From assembly GCA_902762795.1 (NCBI GenBank), contig CACWPM010000019.1:1-52746 (forward strand): a stretch of DNA of 52,746 bases, written 5' to 3'. Shown here piece after piece: positions 1 through 8,265 of this stretch. The notes under the pieces were generated by a model, which saw only the letters and a list, made by a program, of their open reading frames with translations, searched no databases and was not told the origin of the DNA. This DNA comes from Fibrobacter succinogenes. GTDB taxonomy: Bacteria; Fibrobacterota; Fibrobacteria; Fibrobacterales; Fibrobacteraceae. The position numbers and the translations under genes were made by a program. Position 1 is the stretch's first letter; the number at the start of each line of letters is the position of its first letter.

Positions 1-235
1 GGCAATCAAGGGCCTGAACCGCTCTGCCGTGGCTGTCGAACTCAAGTCCGAAGGTAACGTCAAGGTTTCCATCGTGAATGCGAACGGCTCTGTCATCGCT
101 AACATCGCTCAAGAAAACCTCCAGCCGGGTGTGCATCAGATCAAGTGGAACTCTGGCATGGTGCCGAGCGGCCGCTATATCGTGAAGGTCGAGCAGAACG
201 GCATGGTGAATGCCAAGAACGTTGTCTTGAAGTAA
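1..235 (+). CDS. C-terminal end of an exported protein with a sorting-type tail (partial)
   Basis: The reading frame is open from base 2 to the stop at 233-235, so only the last 77 or so residues of a longer protein are in the window. They read as a short beta-sandwich: a VKVSIVNANG strand, a QPGVHQIKW strand, then PSGRYIVKVEQNG and a final NVVLK. This pattern resembles the C-terminal domains that direct proteins to type IX-like secretion in Bacteroidetes and Fibrobacteres. The GH9 enzyme at 1741 ends in a similar module finishing in KKFLLK. The function of the missing body cannot be told. The resemblance to a sorting tail is pattern recognition only. Confidence 0.7.
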   Translation, partial: AIKGLNRSAVAVELKSEGNVKVSIVNANGSVIANIAQENLQPGVHQIKWNSGMVPSGRYIVKVEQNGMVNAKNVVLK

Positions 236-255
236 TTTTAGATTTCTTCATATGC

Positions 256-298
256 CAAAAAAAATTCCCGCTCTTTGAGCGGGAATTTTTGATTTTTT
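256..298. terminator. Bidirectional intrinsic terminator
   Basis: A perfect hairpin has arms at 264-273 and 277-286 (attcccgctc / gagcgggaat) and a three-base loop. A-tracts lie on the left and T-tracts on the right, so it can end transcription in both directions. It sits between the ends of the convergent partial gene (stop at 235) and the aldolase gene (stop at 312). Confidence 0.85.
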
Positions 299-311
299 TA
301 GCCGTGTAGCT

Positions 312-1253
312 TTAATCGTTGACCATTTTTTCGTAGAATTTGCGGTAATGGTCGCGGTCATCGGTTTTGCGTACGGCAATGGCGTCTTGCGGATGACGGT
401 TGAGCATGCCCGTGATCATCTGCGGGATGATGTAGCCCCATTCGTACTTCTGCTGCAGCGGGAGGAACAGTTCTTCGATGGCGTCGAGAACTGGGCGCAA
501 ATCGTATTTTGGATTCTTGAGGAAGCTGAGAAGCAGCTCGGTGGTGCAGTTGCCGGCGCCACGGCCCATGCCGGAGACCGAACCGTCGAGGTAGTCGACG
601 TGGTTGATGATGGCCTGGATCGTGTTGGAGAAGGCGAGTTGCTGATTGTTGTGACCATGGAAGCCGAATCTCTTGTTCTTCACGATACCTTTGTAGCGGG
701 CGAGCTCCTTGTCGATGTCTTCCTGGTAGAATGCGCCGAAGCTATCGACGAGGTAGAGGACGTCGGCGTGGCATTCTTCGTTCACCTGGTGGAGCGCTTC
801 GTCGAGTTCCGGGCCGCGGTCGCGACTCACGGCCATGATGTTGAGCGTGGTTTCGTAGCCCATGTCGTGGAAGGCGTTCACCATGCTGATGCCCTTGTCG
901 ATGTTCTTTACGTAGCTTGCTACGCGGAACATCTGGTACGGGCTTTCGGCGGCGGGCTTCACGGCGTCCATGTTCACGCGGCCCACGTCGGCCATTACGG
1001 CCATCTTGATCTTGGAATCGATGCCGTCCTTGACTTTCCAAAGAAGGTCGTCGTCACAGAATTTCCACGGTCCGTATTCCTTCGGATCGAAGAGTTCCGG
1101 GGAATTCTTGTAGCCCATTTCCATGTAGTCTACGCCGGCTGCGGAAAGGAGTGTGTATAATCTACGCACGAATTCAAGAGAAAAATCGTGCTTGTTGACG
1201 AGTCCTCCATCGCGGATGGTGCAGTCGAGAACTTTGATTGTTTCGTAGTACAT
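312..1253 (-). CDS. DRE-TIM metallolyase / aldolase catalytic domain protein
   Basis: This 313-residue protein looks like a pyruvate-carboxyltransferase (HMGL-like) TIM barrel. The first strand carries the diagnostic DCTIRDGG motif at about residues 10-17. A histidine-rich metal motif, HGHNN, lies near residue 200, and GMGRGAGN near 230 is the usual glycine-rich stretch. The family includes 4-hydroxy-2-oxovalerate aldolase, homocitrate synthase and related enzymes that form or break C-C bonds with a divalent metal. The length fits a single-domain aldolase with no leucine-type regulatory domain. AGGA precedes the ATG on the coding strand. No pathway partner is adjacent, so the substrate cannot be named. 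Aldolases of this type also occur in polysaccharide loci making unusual sugars, but this gene is about 11 kb from that region. Confidence 0.85.
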   Translation of the reverse strand: MYYETIKVLDCTIRDGGLVNKHDFSLEFVRRLYTLLSAAGVDYMEMGYKNSPELFDPKEYGPWKFCDDDLLWKVKDGIDSKIKMAVMADVGRVNMDAVKPAAESPYQMFRVASYVKNIDKGISMVNAFHDMGYETTLNIMAVSRDRGPELDEALHQVNEECHADVLYLVDSFGAFYQEDIDKELARYKGIVKNKRFGFHGHNNQQLAFSNTIQAIINHVDYLDGSVSGMGRGAGNCTTELLLSFLKNPKYDLRPVLDAIEELFLPLQQKYEWGYIIPQMITGMLNRHPQDAIAVRKTDDRDHYRKFYEKMVND

Positions 1254-1740
1254 GGTTAGATCCTAGACGAAAGACGAGAGACGAAAGATGATTGCTTGTT
1301 CCGAAAATCGTAGTCGTCGTTGGTTGAGGTTATTGTCTGAGACATCATTCTGAGCGATGAGATCGCGAAGAATCCAGTCATTTTTCATTTACATCGCAAA
1401 CATAGAATTTGATATCGGGCTAGTCAATGAATATTTATGGGATCTGTAAAATTTAGGCTTAATCAACGCTTATTTAGCGTAGAAAGTGTGGAAGAAGCCT
1501 ATTTCGATTTATTTTACGTGATTTTAAGAAAGCGAAAAACGGGGGTGGGTTAAGTCTTTTGCGATGAACCCCCTCTAACAAATAGCGATTCCCGAAACCT
1601 GTGGATGGTTTGCTGCTTAGTCCTGGAAACGTAAAGTTGATAAATTACGTAAAATATGCGTTGAATATGAAAGCGTTGCGCTTCGTCACCCCTATTTTAT
1701 TTTACTTTTTTCTGGTGGGTCGTGTATGTATATTTAGCCC
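1254..1740. other. 487-base intergenic region with an extragenic palindrome
   Basis: No credible gene is seen here. It must hold the promoters of the divergent aldolase and GH9 genes. A short direct repeat of gacgaaaga/gagacgaaaga type lies at 1265-1290. An imperfect palindrome at 1346-1375 (starts CATTCTGAGCG, ends CGAAGAATCC) belongs to the dispersed extragenic repeats also found near 33.5 kb and inside the lipoprotein genes after 45.7 kb. A frame from 1601 overlaps the start of the GH9 gene in another phase and is not considered real. Confidence 0.6.
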
Positions 1741-3891
1741 ATGTATATATATAAGCCTTTTTCCTCAATTTTCCCTGTGGTTGTCCTTTTGGGCGCATCC
1801 GCAGTTTCCGCTGAAACGAAGTTTTTCTACAACCAGGTGGGTTACGATATAGACCAGCCCATTACCGTGATTGTCAGGAGCGACCAACTTCAAGACGGCG
1901 CTGAATTTAGCGTGATGTCGAACGGTTCAGCGGTCAAGACGGGTAAGCTTTCAACGGGTTCAAATCCGGACAATTGGTTGAACAATGGAAAATTTTATGT
2001 GGCTGATTTGAGTGGTCTTGCTGCTGGCAAGTACACCTTGCAGGTTTCCGAGAATGGACAACCGCAAAATTCCGGTGAATTTTTGGTGGGCGAGAACGCC
2101 TTGGCAAAAAATACACTTGCGTCTGTGCTCAATTACTTTTATGATGACCGTGCGGACAAGGCTCCTGTTGTCGATTGGGACAAGAGCATGGGCATTTATA
2201 AGTCCGACAAGAAGGTCGATGTTCATGGTGGCTGGTATGATGCCAGCGGTGACGTGAGCAAGTATCTTTCGCACCTTTCATATGCGAACTACTTGAATCC
2301 GCAGCAGATTCCGTTGACTGTTTGGTCGCTTGCGTTTGCGGCGGAACGCATCCCGAAGTTGCTTTCTTCGACATCGACAAAGGCGAAAACGGCAGACGAG
2401 GCTGCTTACGGTGCTGACTTCTTGGTGCGTATGCTCTCCGACGAGGGCTACTTCTACATGACCGTTTTTGATAACTGGGGCTCTCCGATTGGCAAACGTG
2501 AAATTTGCGCGTTCACGGGTTCCGATGGTATAAAATCCGCTGACTACCAGACGGCATTCCGCGAAGGCGGCGGCATGGCGATTGCAGGCCTTGCCAGTGC
2601 AGCAAGGCTTAAGCTGAAAGGCGATTTTTCGAGTGACAAGTATTTGGAAGCGGCAGAAAAGGGCTACGAACATTTGTCTAAAAAGCAGAGCATCGGCGGC
2701 AGCTGCGAGTATTGCGACGACCACAAGGAAAACATCATCGATGATTACACGGCGCTCTTGGCGGCAACGGAACTTTTTGCAGCGACTCAGAAAAAGGATT
2801 ATTTGACGGATGCTCGTAAACGTGCAGAACATCTTATCGGTCGTTTGAGCGCAGATGGCTATTTCTGGAGCGATGACGATAAAAAGCGTCCGTTCTGGCA
2901 TGCGAGCGATGCGGGCCTTCCACTGATTGCTCTTGTCCGTTATGCGGAAATTGAAGCTTCGGTTGGTTATCTGGGAGAAAGCAAATTTGATGGAAAGGAA
3001 GTGTGGGGCTGCCCGGATTGCCTTGGATGTGAGTGCTCCAATCAGCTTTTGTCGTACGCTTTTGGTGCCATAGAGAAACATTACAAATGGCTGATTTCTG
3101 TTACCAACAAGGTGGATAATCCGTTCGGCTACGCCCGCCAGACTTACAAGACTCAGGACAAGATAAAAGACGGTTTCTTTATTCCGCACGATAACGAGAG
3201 TAATTACTGGTGGCAGGGCGAAGACGCCCGTATCGCAAGCCTTTCTGCCGCTGCCGTGTATGCTTCCCGAGCTTTAAACGAAAGTGTCGCTGACAGTGCG
3301 CAAAAGTATGCGACTGATCAGCTGGACTGGATCTTGGGCAAGAATCCGTATGCCACTTGCATGATGTACGGCAAGGGTCTCAAGAATCCGCAAAAATACG
3401 ATGGACAGTCGAATAACGATGCAACGCTCGAAGGCGGTATAGCGAACGGCATCTCCGGCAAGAATCAGGATGGTTCGGGCATTGCCTGGACTGACGACGG
3501 TGTCGCTGCCGTGGGTTTTGATGCGATGAAGGAAGCTTGGCAGGTGTGGCGTTGGGATGAACAGTGGCTACCGCACAGCACGTGGTACTTGATGGCTGTC
3601 GTGGAACGTTATGACGAGGTTTCGAAGAAAGTAGAACAGCCGCGTTCCGCTTTGCCGAAATCTGTGGCAACGGCGAAGATTGGCATGTCGCTTGTGGGCA
3701 AAACGCTTTCGCTCAATTTGCCGCGTTCGTCTGTTGGCGGCTCCGTCAAAATTTTGGATGTTCGCGGTAACGTGCAAATGCGAAAAGTCGTGCAGGGCAT
3801 GAACGAAACGGTGGATTTAAGCGCACTCAAGAGCGGCGTTTACCTCGTTCAAGTCGGTGATTTGTCTGCTAAGAAATTCTTGCTGAAGTAG
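1741..3891 (+). CDS. Secreted GH9 endoglucanase with C-terminal sorting-type tail
   Basis: This 716-residue enzyme is predicted to hydrolyse beta-1,4-glucan outside the cell. Residues 1-24 form a signal peptide ending ASAVSA. A cellulase N-terminal Ig-like domain (TKFFYNQVGYD onward) follows, then the GH9 catalytic domain. The GGWYDASGD motif puts the candidate catalytic aspartates at D167 and D171. The DWILGKNPY stretch is a GH9 landmark, and E607 in WRWDEQW fits the general acid. The aspartates are four apart (DASGD) instead of the common DAGD spacing, a variation I associate with a GH9 subgroup but cannot check. A cysteine-rich loop (CPDCLGCEC) may be disulfide bonded or bind metal. The last 75 residues form a beta-rich tail ending KKFLLK. 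No Shine-Dalgarno sequence precedes the ATG, but an in-frame stop at 1735-1737 rules out an earlier start. Confidence 0.92.
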   Translation: MYIYKPFSSIFPVVVLLGASAVSAETKFFYNQVGYDIDQPITVIVRSDQLQDGAEFSVMSNGSAVKTGKLSTGSNPDNWLNNGKFYVADLSGLAAGKYTLQVSENGQPQNSGEFLVGENALAKNTLASVLNYFYDDRADKAPVVDWDKSMGIYKSDKKVDVHGGWYDASGDVSKYLSHLSYANYLNPQQIPLTVWSLAFAAERIPKLLSSTSTKAKTADEAAYGADFLVRMLSDEGYFYMTVFDNWGSPIGKREICAFTGSDGIKSADYQTAFREGGGMAIAGLASAARLKLKGDFSSDKYLEAAEKGYEHLSKKQSIGGSCEYCDDHKENIIDDYTALLAATELFAATQKKDYLTDARKRAEHLIGRLSADGYFWSDDDKKRPFWHASDAGLPLIALVRYAEIEASVGYLGESKFDGKEVWGCPDCLGCECSNQLLSYAFGAIEKHYKWLISVTNKVDNPFGYARQTYKTQDKIKDGFFIPHDNESNYWWQGEDARIASLSAAAVYASRALNESVADSAQKYATDQLDWILGKNPYATCMMYGKGLKNPQKYDGQSNNDATLEGGIANGISGKNQDGSGIAWTDDGVAAVGFDAMKEAWQVWRWDEQWLPHSTWYLMAVVERYDEVSKKVEQPRSALPKSVATAKIGMSLVGKTLSLNLPRSSVGGSVKILDVRGNVQMRKVVQGMNETVDLSALKSGVYLVQVGDLSAKKFLLK

Positions 3892-3957
3892 TGCCGTATA
3901 AGCCGGCCTCTAATTGAAACAAAACTGAAAAGTTTTTTGCTTTGGCACCTTGTTCCG

Positions 3958-4227
3958 GTACCTATAAAACAGATTACAATGAGTTTTTATAGGTACTGAG
4001 AACTTCTTTTTTTTGTTTCGTACCTATAAATCCTTAAAAGCGGCACTTTTATAGGTACATTGTTCTGTTTTTATGTACAAATTAAGCGTGGAAGTACCTA
4101 TAAAAACGAGTTTTTGCGTTGCTTATAGGTACAAAATCAATAAGATTCGCCTTATGGACGCCTTACTGAATTGGAAATAGCCTGTTTTGTACCTATAAAA
4201 GTGCATAAACAATAATTTTATAGGTAC
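3958..4227. repeat. Array of four inverted repeats built from GTACCTATAAA
   Basis: Eight copies of one 10-12 base arm are arranged as four inverted pairs. The pairs are 3958-3969/3985-3996, 4020-4030/4048-4058, 4094-4103/4123-4132 and 4189-4200/4216-4227. Left arms read GTACCTATAA(AA) and right arms are the exact complement. Spacers are 15, 17, 19 and 15 bases and share no sequence. The gaps between pairs are also unrelated and grow from 23 to 35 to 56 bases. Start-to-start distance within a pair is nearly constant at 27-29 bases. The array fills a convergent intergenic region, so a promoter operator is unlikely. A compact relative (TACCTAT-AAAA-ATAGGTA) is at 40927-40944. The function is unknown: extragenic palindrome cluster, protein-binding array and cruciform-forming element are all possible. 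Confidence 0.9.
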
Positions 4228-4253
4228 AGACTTCAGAATTGTCTTGTATTTTG

Positions 4254-4281
4254 AACGCATCCACTTGAAAGTGGATGCGTT
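4254..4281. other. Strong GC-richer hairpin without a T-tract
   Basis: Arms AACGCATCCAC (4254-4264) and GTGGATGCGTT (4271-4281) are perfect complements around a six-base loop. It lies between the repeat array and the end of the minus-strand gene at 4297. Neither side has a run of T long enough for a classical intrinsic terminator, though it may still protect or end the minus-strand transcript. Confidence 0.6.
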
Positions 4282-4296
4282 AGACTGAGGATTAAA

Positions 4297-5778
4297 CTAA
4301 TTTGATACTTTAAACGTCTTAGGGGGTGCATACGCCTGCTGAACGAGGATGTCCTTGCCTGTTTCCATGAGCTTCTTAGCTTGTTCGGCGAGTGTATCGC
4401 TGTCGTTTTCCTTGATGACTTTGCTCAAGTGTTCCATGGCTGCGTTAACATCAGATTTGGTCTGAATGCGAAGTTCACCGATGTCGAAGTGGGCGCGGCG
4501 TAAAAGGCTTGCGTCTGTTTCTTTGGTAATACCCTTTTCGAGTAGTACGATGGCGGCTTCGGGGATGTTCTTTTGCTTTGCTGTTGCTCCCCATTCTATC
4601 CATTGCGTGCTCGGAATTTCAGCGTAGCAGCCAGCAATTTTGTTGGCAGAATCTTTCACTTCAAAAAATTTAACCGGTTCCTCTTGCAAAAGAGCTGTGA
4701 ACCCATAACATAACATTCGCGCTGCGTTTTCGTTTTCGCCGTTGTTGGCGGCTTCAAGACCGTCGTTTATCATTTTGCGGATGCGTTCTTCTTGTGATAC
4801 TGTTTCGACTTTTTCACGAACTGTCGTTGTTGTCGCGTCATCTTCAGAACGGTGAGGCATATAGAATCCTGCGAGTCCTCCTAGCGCAAAGAAAATGGGC
4901 GATTCTATGGCTACCACATTGAATATTCCTGGATTCAGGAACCAGTCGATGACCATGCTGATAAAAAGACCTGTCTCCGAAATTTTACAAACAAAAGAAG
5001 GAATAATGTCTTTTTCCCTATCGAATGTGTTTGCGCCTAGTAAAAAGCATACCATCAAGCTTACGCCCATGTAACGCTGAGTCGCAAACTGTTCAAAGAA
5101 CGAAGTCCATACAAGTAAGTTAACGAAGAAACCGCTGATAATGGCGATCACGATGGCATAGGCGTAAACGTACAATGCGTTCCATCGTTTTTCAAGATGG
5201 ATAAGGGCGAACATGAAAAAAACAACGAAGAAAATAAATGAACAGATGCCCGGGAAAAGCAAACCGCATGTGAGAAGACTTTCGGTATTGCCTCGGCTAG
5301 GGATATATGCCCAACGGTAACGGATGAACTTGTCCGTATAATTGTTAATCCATTTCTTGAGCTCGGCTTCGTATTGCTTGTCGGTGGGGAAGCTTCCGTG
5401 TTCGGCTGCGTACTGTTCCTTTCCGCCCTGGTTTTCCCACCATTCCAGAAACTCGTCTTTCATTTCCTCAATGCGTTCTTCGATGATGGGGGTAGGATTT
5501 TCGACGCGGTAGCGTTCCTTGTAGAGCTCGAACTCTTGTGCCTTGATCGTTTCGTCAGGTGTGAGGCCTACGTTCTTGAATTCCTGGGCGCGTTCTTCGT
5601 TCCACCACTTGTCAAAGGACTCCTGGATGTCCTTTTTTTGCCGCATCTCCTGGATGGTCGGGTTGAGCGTGGTTTCAAAGTTGAAAACGCCAATGGCGAT
5701 AAAAGCCAAAAGCGTCACGTAGTGATGAAACTTGAAAAACCGGAACGGCTTAAGGAGGATACTCAATATTTTTTTCAT
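4297..5778 (-). CDS. Multi-pass membrane protein resembling a catalytically dead rhomboid
   Basis: The start is taken at MKKILSILL; a longer frame adds six residues from 5796. Counting from that longer frame, one N-terminal membrane segment (about 25-40) is followed by a charged helical stretch (50-165). A cluster of about six hydrophobic segments covers 172-312, and a soluble helical, perhaps TPR-like, tail fills the remainder. The membrane block resembles rhomboid proteases in order: a loop leading to FPGICSF, then LEKRW, then MGVSL (S246, matching GxSG), and finally FALGGLAG (303-310, matching HxxGxxxG). The HGxxHxxxN segment and the catalytic histidine are absent, with phenylalanine in the histidine position. 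If the match is right, this is a pseudoprotease. It lies 47 bases downstream of the kinase gene and is probably co-transcribed with it. The function is unknown. Confidence 0.6.
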   Translation of the reverse strand: MKKILSILLKPFRFFKFHHYVTLLAFIAIGVFNFETTLNPTIQEMRQKKDIQESFDKWWNEERAQEFKNVGLTPDETIKAQEFELYKERYRVENPTPIIEERIEEMKDEFLEWWENQGGKEQYAAEHGSFPTDKQYEAELKKWINNYTDKFIRYRWAYIPSRGNTESLLTCGLLFPGICSFIFFVVFFMFALIHLEKRWNALYVYAYAIVIAIISGFFVNLLVWTSFFEQFATQRYMGVSLMVCFLLGANTFDREKDIIPSFVCKISETGLFISMVIDWFLNPGIFNVVAIESPIFFALGGLAGFYMPHRSEDDATTTTVREKVETVSQEERIRKMINDGLEAANNGENENAARMLCYGFTALLQEEPVKFFEVKDSANKIAGCYAEIPSTQWIEWGATAKQKNIPEAAIVLLEKGITKETDASLLRRAHFDIGELRIQTKSDVNAAMEHLSKVIKENDSDTLAEQAKKLMETGKDILVQQAYAPPKTFKVSN

Positions 5779-5825
5779 ACTAATGAATATAAACAAATCA
5801 TTAGTAGATGGTAATCCATTATTTG

Positions 5826-6932
5826 CTAAAAGGTGCGTTTGCCGTACTCATTTAGCTGGTTCCACAAGAAATCGGTGTTCACGTCGTGGTAACCGAGGGC
5901 GTTCACCTCTTCTCGGAGTTTATGGGCAATCGCGAAAAGGTTCGGACATTTTTTCATGCGTTCGGTAGCGTCGAATGTCGTGAGGGCGTCGATCCAGTCG
6001 TGAATCTCCGGGAAACGCTCGTCGTTAAAGATATTTTCGCGACCGGTTTCGATGTATTCCATGTAGCGCTTGGTTATCAGACGGCCTTCTTCGGTGTAGA
6101 TTTCTCTAGCCTTGGGGTAGAGTTTGGCGCCGGTCAGGTATTCGTGCATTACGGCGCCAAAGCTGAAGTAATCGACTGCATACGTGATGTTTTCGCTAGA
6201 CTGGGCGAGCTCGGGGGCGCTGTAGCTGGGCGATGAAAGTCCGCCGCCTTCGGTGACGGTTTCGCGCATTTTTGCCTGCGCGTAACCAAAGTCGCAGAGT
6301 AAAATCTTGTGGTTGTTCTTGTGGGCCGGATTCTGGCACAGGAGCAAGTTCTTGGGCTTGATGTCCTTGTGTACTATTTGGTAGTAATGGAGCTGGCTTA
6401 TGGTATTGGCGAGGTAGGCTATTTGAGCTACGCGTTTCGCAATTTCGTCGTCGGAAAGCTTGGGCTTGATGACTCTGTCGAGGGAGCAGCCCTTGATGAA
6501 TTCCAACTTGAGATAGGGGTGGCGGCCCGCAATGCCTCCGCCAAAAGTCTGGACCACGCCTTCGATGTTGGTGGCGCGGATGAGGTTGTTTATGCGGATT
6601 TCATCCTGGAAGGCGCTCAGGAGCATGTTCAAACGGTGCAGGCGGTTCTTGCCGGGGGGCGCCCAGTACTTGCAGATTTTCACGACGATTTCTTTTTCGT
6701 CGTAGCGTTTGTCGTCACGTGGGTGCTGTATCCAAAGCTTTGCGCGGTAGAGCTGGTTTGTCCCAACGAGAGAAAGTGGCTCGATGAGTTCGATGCGTTC
6801 CGCATTGCCGTTGTGCTTGAAGTCAGGGTTGTGGTCAAACCACCGCTGGTATTCTGCCATGGTGTAGTTTGGGCGCAGCGCCAAATTGCGCGATACCCTG
6901 TCCATTGTTTCTGCTAAATTATTCCAGAACAT
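5826..6932 (-). CDS. Hanks-type serine/threonine protein kinase
   Basis: With the start at MFWNNLAET the protein has 368 residues. An upstream in-frame start at 7010 would translate an extragenic palindrome and is rejected. The catalytic landmarks of an active eukaryotic-type kinase are present: VVKICK with the ATP-binding lysine K85, HKDIKPKN (catalytic D190, N195), DFG at 214-216, SAPE at 238-241 and DYFSFG after it. The glycine-rich loop is weak (SLVGTNQLY), with only one of the usual three glycines. No membrane segment or sensor domain is seen, so it is probably cytosolic. About 50 residues precede the kinase fold and about 70 follow the usual end of the activation segment region. The neighbouring rhomboid-like protein, with its soluble tail, may be a partner or substrate; this is inferred from adjacency only. 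Confidence 0.9.
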   Translation of the reverse strand: MFWNNLAETMDRVSRNLALRPNYTMAEYQRWFDHNPDFKHNGNAERIELIEPLSLVGTNQLYRAKLWIQHPRDDKRYDEKEIVVKICKYWAPPGKNRLHRLNMLLSAFQDEIRINNLIRATNIEGVVQTFGGGIAGRHPYLKLEFIKGCSLDRVIKPKLSDDEIAKRVAQIAYLANTISQLHYYQIVHKDIKPKNLLLCQNPAHKNNHKILLCDFGYAQAKMRETVTEGGGLSSPSYSAPELAQSSENITYAVDYFSFGAVMHEYLTGAKLYPKAREIYTEEGRLITKRYMEYIETGRENIFNDERFPEIHDWIDALTTFDATERMKKCPNLFAIAHKLREEVNALGYHDVNTDFLWNQLNEYGKRTF

Positions 6933-6956
6933 TTTATAAATGTAAGAAAAAAGACG

Positions 6957-6978
6957 ACCCCGCAACGGAGTGCGGGGT
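6957..6978. repeat. Extragenic palindrome upstream of the kinase gene
   Basis: ACCCCGCA (6957-6964) and TGCGGGGT (6971-6978) pair perfectly around ACGGAG. A second GC-rich palindromic stretch (cgcgctgcgg, then cacctcggtaactggggtg) follows to about 7030. Such GC-rich hairpins occur several times between genes in this window. Confidence 0.65.
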
Positions 6979-7095
6979 GACAAAGTGCGACCCCCGCGCT
7001 GCGGCAACACCTCGGTAACTGGGGTGCGCTGGCTTAGGGGGGAGGGCTTGTGGTCAATTTAAAGCAGTGACGAGGTAACGTGTAAGGAAAATCTG

Positions 7096-7929
7096 TTACT
7101 TGTCTTCGCAGATGGGGGACTTGCCGAAAGTGACTTTCGCTTCGCTCTGCTCTTCGAGCTTGGACGTGATGAACTCGTATGCTTCGTCCGCCGTGTCACA
7201 GAACTTGAATAGCTTGAGGTCTTCCTTGCTGATCATGCCTGTTTCGGCAAAGAATTCCCAGTTGAGCGCCGTCTTCCAGAACTTGGAGTCGAAGATGACG
7301 ACCGGCATCTGCTGGGCGTACTTATCGGTCTGGATGAGCGTGAGCATTTCGAAGGCTTCGTCGAGCGTACCGAAACCACCAGGGAAAATGACAAGCGCGC
7401 GGGCCATGCGCAGGAACCAGTATTTACGGATAAAGAAATAGCGGAACTGGAGGTTGAGCGCGTCGTCCAGGTACGGGTTGCAATGTTGTTCGAAAGGCAA
7501 CTTGATGTTGAGGCCTATCGATGGGGTACCGACATCGGTTGCACCGCGGTTGCCGGCTTCCATGATGCCCGGACCGCCGCCGGTCATGATGGCGTAGCCC
7601 TGGTGGCGTTTGTTGGCCCACTTGCCGAGCTTGGCTGCAAGTTCGCGCGCGGCATTGTAGGAATCGGCGACTTTGGAAAGCCGTTCGAGTCTCGCTAGTT
7701 CGGCCTTGTTCTTGCAGCCCTTGCGGCGTTTCTTGATTTCGTCTGGCGGGAGTGTGCGTGCCGAACCGAAGAATACGATTGTATTCTTGATATCTTCTTG
7801 TTCAAATACTTGCGCAGGTGCAAAAAATTCGGAAAGGAAGCGGATAGGACGTGCTGCATCGCTGTCCATAAATTCGGCATTGTGGTAGGCCATCTGTCCC
7901 GGTACCGGGTGGATTTTTTTCGGTGCCAT
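7096..7929 (-). CDS. LOG-family nucleoside 5'-monophosphate phosphoribohydrolase
   Basis: This 277-residue cytosolic protein belongs to the LOG / TIGR00730 family, long mis-named lysine decarboxylase. Family members cleave the N-glycosidic bond of (cytokinin) nucleoside monophosphates. The two diagnostic Rossmann-like motifs are present: GGGPGIMEAGNRGA near residue 115 and PGGFGTLDEAFE near 185, the latter matching PGGxGTxxE with its catalytic glutamate. An N-terminal extension of about 60 residues makes it longer than the minimal LOG protein and closer to the larger bacterial subgroup. Gene orientation agrees with the downstream kinase, but a 160-base gap containing a palindrome argues against tight coupling. 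The physiological substrate in this organism is unknown. Confidence 0.88.
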   Translation of the reverse strand: MAPKKIHPVPGQMAYHNAEFMDSDAARPIRFLSEFFAPAQVFEQEDIKNTIVFFGSARTLPPDEIKKRRKGCKNKAELARLERLSKVADSYNAARELAAKLGKWANKRHQGYAIMTGGGPGIMEAGNRGATDVGTPSIGLNIKLPFEQHCNPYLDDALNLQFRYFFIRKYWFLRMARALVIFPGGFGTLDEAFEMLTLIQTDKYAQQMPVVIFDSKFWKTALNWEFFAETGMISKEDLKLFKFCDTADEAYEFITSKLEEQSEAKVTFGKSPICEDK

Positions 7930-8049
7930 AAAGCTAAACCTCTTTTTATTTCGATTTATTTATTGAATAATATACGATAAAATGAGTTTTAGGGCGAAAA
8001 AGTAAAGTTTTTATCATCTTACTTGGAATAACATTTATATATTAATGGT

Positions 8050-8262
8050 ATGTTAGTAAAAATGTGGACAGATAATTTTGTCATTACGGGCGAGATTGAC
8101 ACGCTGCGTGACGAACGCCTGACGGACTATATCCGTGAAAACAAGGACTTTATCGCGGTGACTCAAGTGCGCGTTTGCGACAGGAATGAGAAGGACCTGT
8201 TCCGTACGCACTTCTTGAACGTCAGTACGAATCACATCGAGATCATTCTCCCCGCGGAGTAG
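8050..8262 (+). CDS. Small conserved beta-rich protein, possibly Sm-like
   Basis: This 70-residue soluble protein alternates short beta strands: NFVITGEID, then RLTDYIRENKDFIAVTQVRV, then FLNVSTNHIEIILP. The pattern (G-E-I, R-L-T-D-Y, F-I-x-x-T-x-V, then I-x-x-I-x-P) is one I have seen in short uncharacterised bacterial proteins with a suspected Sm-like barrel. I cannot name a Pfam entry with certainty. An alternative start is four codons later at MWTDN. The gene is divergent from the LOG gene and ends only three bases from the stop of the convergent radical SAM gene. Its codon use and strong in-frame periodicity favour a real gene. No function is proposed. Confidence 0.7.
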   Translation: MLVKMWTDNFVITGEIDTLRDERLTDYIRENKDFIAVTQVRVCDRNEKDLFRTHFLNVSTNHIEIILPAE

Positions 8263-8265
8263 CAG

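Noticed and set aside
348-1160. Long open plus-strand frame antisense to the aldolase gene
   Set aside because: It mirrors the GC-rich third positions of the aldolase, has no recognisable domain and no start signal.
1601-1852. Hydrophobic plus-strand frame overlapping the GH9 start
   Set aside because: It is in another phase from the GH9 signal peptide and catalytic frame, and is not preceded by a ribosome-binding site.
3958-4227. CRISPR array
   Set aside because: Repeats are 10-12 bases, inverted and unevenly spaced; there are no direct repeats of 25-40 bases, no spacer regularity and no cas genes.
3958-4227. Integron attC sites
   Set aside because: No GTTRRRY core and no cassette genes; the recombinase at 15988 is not an integron integrase.
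6932-7010. N-terminal extension of the kinase to 7010
   Set aside because: The extension would translate a GC-rich extragenic palindrome and has no family support.
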